Positions 58,311 through 64,000 of a stretch of DNA of 64,000 bases are shown here, in pieces. The DNA is from Vespa crabro (taxonomy: Eukaryota; Arthropoda; Insecta; Hymenoptera; Vespidae): NCBI RefSeq assembly GCF_910589235.1, contig NW_025813595.1, positions 744,001 to 808,000 on the forward strand, written 5' to 3'. Below the pieces are notes generated by a model. The model was not told the DNA's origin and made no database searches. It saw only the letters and a list, made by a program, of their open reading frames with translations. The position numbers and the translations under genes are program-made. Each line of letters begins with the position of its first letter. Position 1 is the first letter of the stretch.

Positions 58311-61300
58311 TGCTAATAACGATAATAACGATAATATCGATAATAATAATAACAAAATTAACAATAATATCGATAATAATAATAATAATAATAACAATAA
58401 TTACGATAATAACGAAAATAACGATAATAATAAGAAAACTATTGTAACAATAATAACGATGATAAGGATAATAATATAAACCATAATGAAGGTATAGTAA
58501 TAATATTAACGATAATAACGAAAAATACGATAATAACGGTATTGATAATAACGATAATAACGTTAATAACGTTAATAATAATGATACTAATAACAAAAAT
58601 AATAACATTAACGATAATAACGATAATATTAATAACGATAATAGCTACAATAACGATAAAAATAATAATTATAATTATGATAAAGTCGATAAAAACGATA
58701 ATAACGATAATAATAATTATTATTATTACGATAGACAACATAATAACGATAATAATTATAGTAATTATAATAATTATTATGATAAACACGATAATAATGA
58801 TATTAGTAATATTAATAATAAAGATAATTACGATAATAACGATAATAATAATATCAATAATAACGATAATAACGATATTCATGATAATAATAATTGCAAT
58901 TATAACGATAAAATCTACAATAATGATAATAAGGAAAATAATTATAATAATAATAATAATAAAAACGATAAAAATGATCATAATACTTACAATAATAATG
59001 ATAATAACAATAATAACATTATAAACGATGATAACGATAATAATAATAACGGTAATGACAATAATAATTATAATAGTAATAACGATAATAATTATAATAA
59101 CGTTAACAATAATAACAATATGGCCGGCAATATTAATAATAATAATAATAAAGATATTAGCAAAAATAATAATTGCAATAACATTAGTAACCATTATAAC
59201 GAAAATAACGATAATGACGATGACAATAAAAACGATTATGACGATAATAACGAAAATAATAAAAACGATAGTATCGTTAATTGTAATAAACATAATACCG
59301 TATAAACGATAATAAATTTAATAATAATGAAAATAATAACGATAATAACGATAATATCGGTATAATTATAACAATAATATCGATAATTTCGTTATGAGAA
59401 ATAATAATAATAACAATAATAACGATAATACTAATAACCATAATGAAGATAATAATAATTATAATAATGACAATAATATCGATACTAAAGGTAAGAACAA
59501 AATTAACGATAATAACAAGATTTATAAAAATAATAATATCTATAATAATGATAAGAACGCTTAGAACTATAATATTAATAACAATAATAACAATAATAAC
59601 GTAAATAACTACAAAAAAATGATTTAAATAAGATATTAAAATAATAAATAGAATAAACGTAATAACGATAATTACTACAATAATAATAAAAATAAGAACG
59701 AAAATAACGCTAATAACAATAATAATAATGATGATAATAATAAAAATAATAATAATAATAGTAATAATAATAATATCGATATTAACAAAAAATACGAAAA
59801 TTAAAATATTAATAACAACAATAATAACAATAAAAACGATAATAAGTATAATAATAAATACGATAAAGTCGGTAACATCGATAATAATATTTACAGTATT
59901 AATTATAATATAGATAATAATATTAACAATATTAATGATAATATCGATAATAAAAATAACATTATTAACAATAATATCTATAAGCACAATAATAATAATA
60001 ATAATAGTAATAATGATAATAAATATAATAATAGTAGAAATACTAACATTAATGACAATAATAGCGGTAATAAGGTAATTAACGGTAATAACGATAATTT
60101 AATTAACCATATTAACAATAATAACGATATTATCGATGATAACAATAACCATAATAACGATAATATGGATAATAATAATAATATTAACGTTAACATCGAT
60201 AATAATAATAATTATATTAACATTAATAACGATAATATCGATAATATCTATAATAATAATAAAGAAAATAACGATAATAACGATAATTTCCATAATAATA
60301 ATAATATTAACGATTATATCGATAAAAAAAAGAACAATAATAATAATATTAAAAATAATAACCATATAACGATAATGAAAACATTATTATTAATAACAAT
60401 AATAACGATAATAAAAATAATAATGATAATAACGATTATAATAACAACGATAATACCGATAATAGTAGTAATAATAAAAACGAAAATGACTATATTTAGG
60501 ATAATAATAATCACAATAATAGAGAAAAGAACGATATTATCTATAATAACAATATTAATAATAAAGATAATAACTAAAGAAACGATTTAACGATAATAAT
60601 AACAATAATATTATCATTAATATTAATCATAATAATAATAATAATAGCAATAATAACGATAATAAAGATAATAACTATAATAATGATAACGATAATAACG
60701 ATAATAATAGTAAAATTAAAAACGATAATTACGTTAATAACGAAAATAATAACAGCATTAATATCGATAATAACGATAAAAATAATAATAATAATTACTA
60801 TATTAAGGATTATAACGATAAAAACGATAATACTAATAAAGATGACAACAATAAAAACAATAATATTAATATTAATAATAACGAAAATAAGGATAATAAC
60901 AATGTCGACGATAATAATAATAACAACAAAAAGGATAATAAAAATAATAAAGATAAAGTAAATAAGGCTATTAACGATGACAATGATGATAATAATAACA
61001 TTAATAAAGTAATAACGATAATAACGATTATACGGATTATAACAATAACGATAATAGAAATAATAATGAGAACGGTAATGAAGATAAAACGATAAAAATG
61101 ATAATAACTATAATAACAATAATAACAATAATAACTGTAATAATAATAACAATATTAACGTTAATGATGATAATAATGATAATAACTATAAAAACAAATA
61201 TAATAACGATAATAATAATAACAATAATTACGATAAATACAATATTAACGATAATAATAATAATAACATTAACGAAAATAGAGATAATTACTATTTCAAA
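58311..61300 (+). repeat. Third, diverged copy of the F2-F4 part of the 7.6-kb unit
   Basis: F2 landmarks are AAGAAAACTATTGTAACAAT (58432), ACCATAATGAAGGTATAGTA (58480), GATGATAACGATAATAATAA (59027), CATAATACCGTATAAACGAT (59290), the CGGTATAAT box (59351), AATGATTTAAATAAGATATT (59618) and TAGCGGTAATAAGGTAATTA (60061). F4 landmarks are AATTACGTTAATAACGAAAA (60726), AACAACAAAAAGGATAATAA (60921) and HP2 (61276). Its left end extends further than units A and B and agrees with the 5.3 kb copy. It lacks the block C/HP1 segment, and about 130 bases near 59010. No gene was found. Confidence 0.8.
61276..61296. repeat. HP2 hairpin, third perfect copy
   Basis: AAATAG, AGATAATTA, CTATTT then CAAAGATAATA. 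The stem and loop equal those in units A and B although the surrounding sequence has diverged. Confidence 0.75.
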
Positions 61301-62215
61301 GATAATAATATTAACAAAAATAACGATAAAAACGATATAAACGATAACAACAATAATGATAATGTTAATAACTATACTAATAGTAATAACAATAACAATA
61401 ATAACGATTATAACCATAATTATAAAAAGAATAATAACGATAATAATGATAATAACATTAATATTAATAGCAATAATAACAATTTTAATGTTAATAACGA
61501 TAGTAATAATAACAATAATAACGACAATAACATTAAAAACGATAAAAATAATAATGACGTTAATAATAATAATCATATTAGAGATATTAACGATAATAAA
61601 AACAATAATAATAATAACAATAATAATAAATATAATAGTATCCATAATAACGATAATATCCATAATAACGATAGTAATAATAAAGATAATGACGATAATA
61701 ATAATAATAATAACGATAATAACGATAATTACAAGAATGACGATAATAATAATAACGATGATAACGATAATAATGTAAATAACGATAAAAATAATAGTAA
61801 TAAAAACAATAATAACGATAAAAATATTAACGATAATATCAACATTATTAACAATAATTACAACGATAATTACGATAATAACGATAATATAATTAATAAT
61901 AATAAAAATAATAACAATATTAACGATAATATCGATAATAACGTTAATAAAAATAATAAAAGTAATAGCAATAATAACGATAATAACGATAATAACGATA
62001 TTAGCGATAATAATAATAACGATTATAACGTTAATAAAGATAATAATTATAAGAATAATCTATATAACATTGATACTAACGTTAGTAACGATAATACTAA
62101 TAACAATAATAACGATAATAACGTTTATAATGGTAAGAACGATAATAATATTAATAATAATCACAATAATAACGATTATTACGATATAAGGATAATAATA
62201 AATGTAATAATAACA
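61301..62215. repeat. Degenerate triplet DNA with box D
   Basis: AATGACGTTAATAATAATAA (61553) followed by CATATTAGAGATATTAACG resembles box D in F1 and at 22652. The rest is unassigned AAT/AAC/GAT sequence without a gene. Confidence 0.65.
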
Positions 62216-62430
62216 ATATTAAAAATAATAAGTATAATAACGATAATAACTACAATAATAGTAGTAATAATGAAAGTAATAACAATAATAGCCATAAAAA
62301 CGATTTTAACGATAATAATTATAACGATAATAACGATAATATCTATAATATTAATAACATTATTTAGGATTATATCGATATTAATAATTGTAATAATAAC
62401 AATAATAACGATCATAACGATAAAAATTAT
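62216..62430 (+). repeat. Block F5, 5' fragment
   Basis: AATAATGAAAGTAATAACAA (62269), TAGCCATAAAAACGATTTTA (62288) and ATTAATAATTGTAATAATAA (62389) match 26464-26600. At about 62430 the sequence switches to F1. Confidence 0.75.
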
Positions 62431-63200
62431 AACCATAAAATCGATAACAACGATAATAACGATAATATTAATAATAATAATATCAATTATAAGGATAATA
62501 AAGATAAGAACGATTATAATAATAACAATAATAACAATAATAACTATAATAACGATATTAATAATAATATATATATTGCTATATATAGTAAAATATGATA
62601 AATATATAGATAGTGTTTATAAGGACGATATTAAATAAAAACGATAATAAAGAAAATAACGATAATAACGATAATAACGACAATAATATTAATAATAAAA
62701 CGATAATAAAGACAATTTCGATTATAATAATAACGATAATAACACAATAGTAATAATTAAAGTGATAATAACGATAATAATAATTCGATAATAACGTCAA
62801 TACCAATAATAATAAAAACGATAACAAAGATAATAACGATAATAATATTAACAATAATATCGATAACTACTATCATTCTTATAATTATAATAATAGTAAT
62901 ATCGATAATAAGAATAATTACGAAAAAAACGGTAATAACGGTAATGACGATAATAACGGTAATAATTATAACAATAATGACGATAATATCGATAATTACG
63001 ATAATAATTATAATAACGATAATTATAACAATAATAACGATGGGAAAGATTATGAAGATAATAATAATAACAATTATTACGACAATAATGATAAGAATAA
63101 TAACGATAATAAAGATATTAGCGATAATAATAATAATAATAATAAAGATAATAACGAAATTGACCATAATTACAATAAATGGGATATTTACAATAATAAT
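62430..63200 (+). repeat. Block F1, copy 3 with an internal deletion
   Basis: Follows F1 from ATTATAACCATAAAATCGAT (62427) through the AT island (62569-62637) to ACGATAATAAAGACAATTTC (62700). It then jumps to the part that in copy 1 lies at about 14030: ATACCAATAATAATAAAAAC (62801), CTACTATCATTCTTATAATT (62868) and GATGGGAAAGATTATGAAGA (63041). About 750 bases present in copy 1 (roughly 13280-14030) are missing. After 63150 it follows the variant seen at the start of the window. Confidence 0.8.
62569..62637 (+). other. Non-triplet AT island, copy 3
   Basis: An alternating AT run around TTGC, then ATAAATATATAGATAGTGTT and TATAAGGACGATATTAAATA, nearly identical to copies 1 and 2. Confidence 0.75.
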
Positions 63201-64000
63201 AAGAACAGCAATAACCATATTATCGATAATATCGATAATTACAATAACAATGACAACGATAAAAACAATAAGTATAATTATAATAATGACAATACAAAAT
63301 ATAATAACGAAATTAAAGATAATAATAATATCGATAGTAAGCAAAATATCAATAATAACAATAACAACATTAACGATATTATCGTTAATATTAACAATAA
63401 TAACAACTATCATAACGACAATAATGATAATAATATTAATATTAACTATAGTAACGATAATATCATTAATAATAATTAAAATATTATCGATAATATCGAT
63501 AATAAAAATAAAAATAACAACGATAATATCGATAATATCTGTTATACAATTATTATCGTTATTATCGTAATTGTTAATAATAAAAATAATAACGATAATA
63601 ACGTTATAACGAAAATAACGATTATATTATTAACGATTATATTAATAATATCGATAATATAAATAACAATACTAACGATAATAACGATAATAATAATAAT
63701 AATAACAATAATAACGAAATTATCGATAATAGCGATAATAATAATAACGGTAATAAAGGTAATAGAAATTATAATAGTAACGATAATAACGATAAGAACG
63801 ATAAAAACAACAATAATAATATTGACAACATAGATAATAACGATATTAACGCTAATAGCGACAATAATAAAAACAATATTGCCGAAAATAAAGATAATAA
63901 AGATAATAACGATAATAACGATCATAACAATAATAATAATAGTAATAATAACGATGATAACGGAATTTACTATAATAATAATATTAATAATAATAATAAT
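63201..64000. repeat. Degenerate triplet DNA to the window end, with a small inverted stretch
   Basis: AAT/AAC/GAT sequence without a gene. 63540-63577 runs in the opposite polarity (listed separately). The window ends inside the array. Confidence 0.7.
63540..63577 (-). repeat. Micro-inversion candidate in the array
   Basis: ATTATTATCGTTATTATCGT (63550) reads on the + strand as the reverse complement of the usual AACGATAAT pattern, while both flanks have normal polarity. CGTT-type words in tandem are otherwise almost absent on this strand. Its length of about 38 bases fits a template-switch or foldback event. Confidence 0.75.

Larger units (their letters stand above)
1..64000. repeat. Window-wide degenerate (AAT/AAC/GAT)n low-complexity array
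   Basis: Every part of the window is made of triplets with A at a fixed position, mainly AAT, AAC and GAT, with AAA, AGT, TAT, ATT, GAA and AAG as scattered variants. The + strand is A-rich, about 31 A, 15-17 T, 5-8 G and 6-7 C per 60 bases in the lines counted. The register holds for hundreds of bases and then slips at indels, often at A-runs. Translations are only Ile/Thr, Asn/Asp, Ile/Val, Leu/Ser or Tyr/Arg strings, and the third register is rich in TAA. No ribosome-binding context, codon bias, conserved domain or RNA gene stands out. I read it as non-coding simple-sequence DNA that has diverged and been copied in large blocks. Whether it is nuclear or organellar cannot be decided from the sequence. 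Confidence 0.93.

Noticed and set aside
1..64000. Bacterial promoters: TATAAT-like words by the hundred
   Set aside because: TATAAT and close variants are expected constantly in this composition. There are no paired -35 elements, genes or terminators.
1..64000. Clusters of GATA-factor sites (GATAA)
   Set aside because: GATAAT is one of the basic words of the repeat, so density has no regulatory meaning without independent evidence.
1..64000. Telomeric or classical centromeric satellite
   Set aside because: No telomere-type G-rich unit and no constant monomer of 100-400 bp. Units are multi-kilobase mosaics of degenerate triplets.
1..64000. Artificial or simulated sequence
   Set aside because: Ordered, diverged multi-kilobase copies with nested indels and small duplications look like real evolution. 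I cannot exclude assembly errors, but simple random generation would not give this.

Overview
The 64 kb window is almost entirely degenerate triplet-repeat DNA, and I find no gene in it that I can support. Hand counts on sample lines give roughly 52% A, 27% T and 20-22% G+C on the + strand. Almost every triplet, read in the right register, has A in the middle and often T or C last (AAT, AAC, GAT, less often AAA, AGT, TAT, ATT). One + strand register therefore reads as Asn/Asp, the next as Ile/Thr, and the third is full of TAA stops. The - strand reads as Ile/Val, Leu/Ser or Tyr/Arg. Long open frames exist in every register, but they are consequences of this composition. No tRNA, rRNA, CRISPR array, transposase or recognisable protein domain is visible.

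The window is structured above the triplet level. Rare non-AAT/AAC/GAT words serve as fingerprints and show that it is built from multi-kilobase blocks copied many times, all in the same orientation. The clearest case is a direct tandem duplication of about 7.6 kb (unit A about 42905-50545, unit B about 50546-58115), differing by roughly 1% substitutions or less plus a handful of indels. Older copies of parts of that unit lie at about 5270-7400, 17190-17545, 23530-26380 and 58311-61300. A second long block (F1) lies at about 11590-15640 and 27965-31660, with shortened or partial copies at 62430-63200, 1-480 and 36490-36860. Further blocks are F3 (21270-22340, 40545-42020 and inside A and B), F5 (15850-16680, 26410-27200, 62216-62430), F6 (4035-4215, 31945-32150, 35435-35560), F7 (35820-36110, 38820-39060) and C (2640-3110, 10850-11200 and inside the larger units). 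Smaller tandem duplications of 150, 102 and 177 bp are also present.

Most interesting are the places that break the pattern: two small inverted repeats found again in several copies (HP1 ATCTAC-N6-GTAGAT; HP2 AAATAG-N9-CTATTT), a non-triplet island of about 75 bp found three times, a 19-bp-stem foldback at 15107-15148, short stretches with reversed strand polarity (63540-63577 and 35561-35588), and A-runs where the triplet register slips.

The organism cannot be identified. Gene-free, low-complexity, higher-order repeats of this length fit a nuclear genome of an AT-rich eukaryote, or a very expanded organelle genome, better than a bacterium, phage or plasmid. CpG is strongly over-represented, since about half of all C are followed by G, which argues against long-term cytosine methylation and deamination. 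Nothing suggests genes working together; the window is best read as a record of slippage, tandem duplication and unequal exchange. Stretches labelled as not assigned may still hold older copies too diverged to see by eye.
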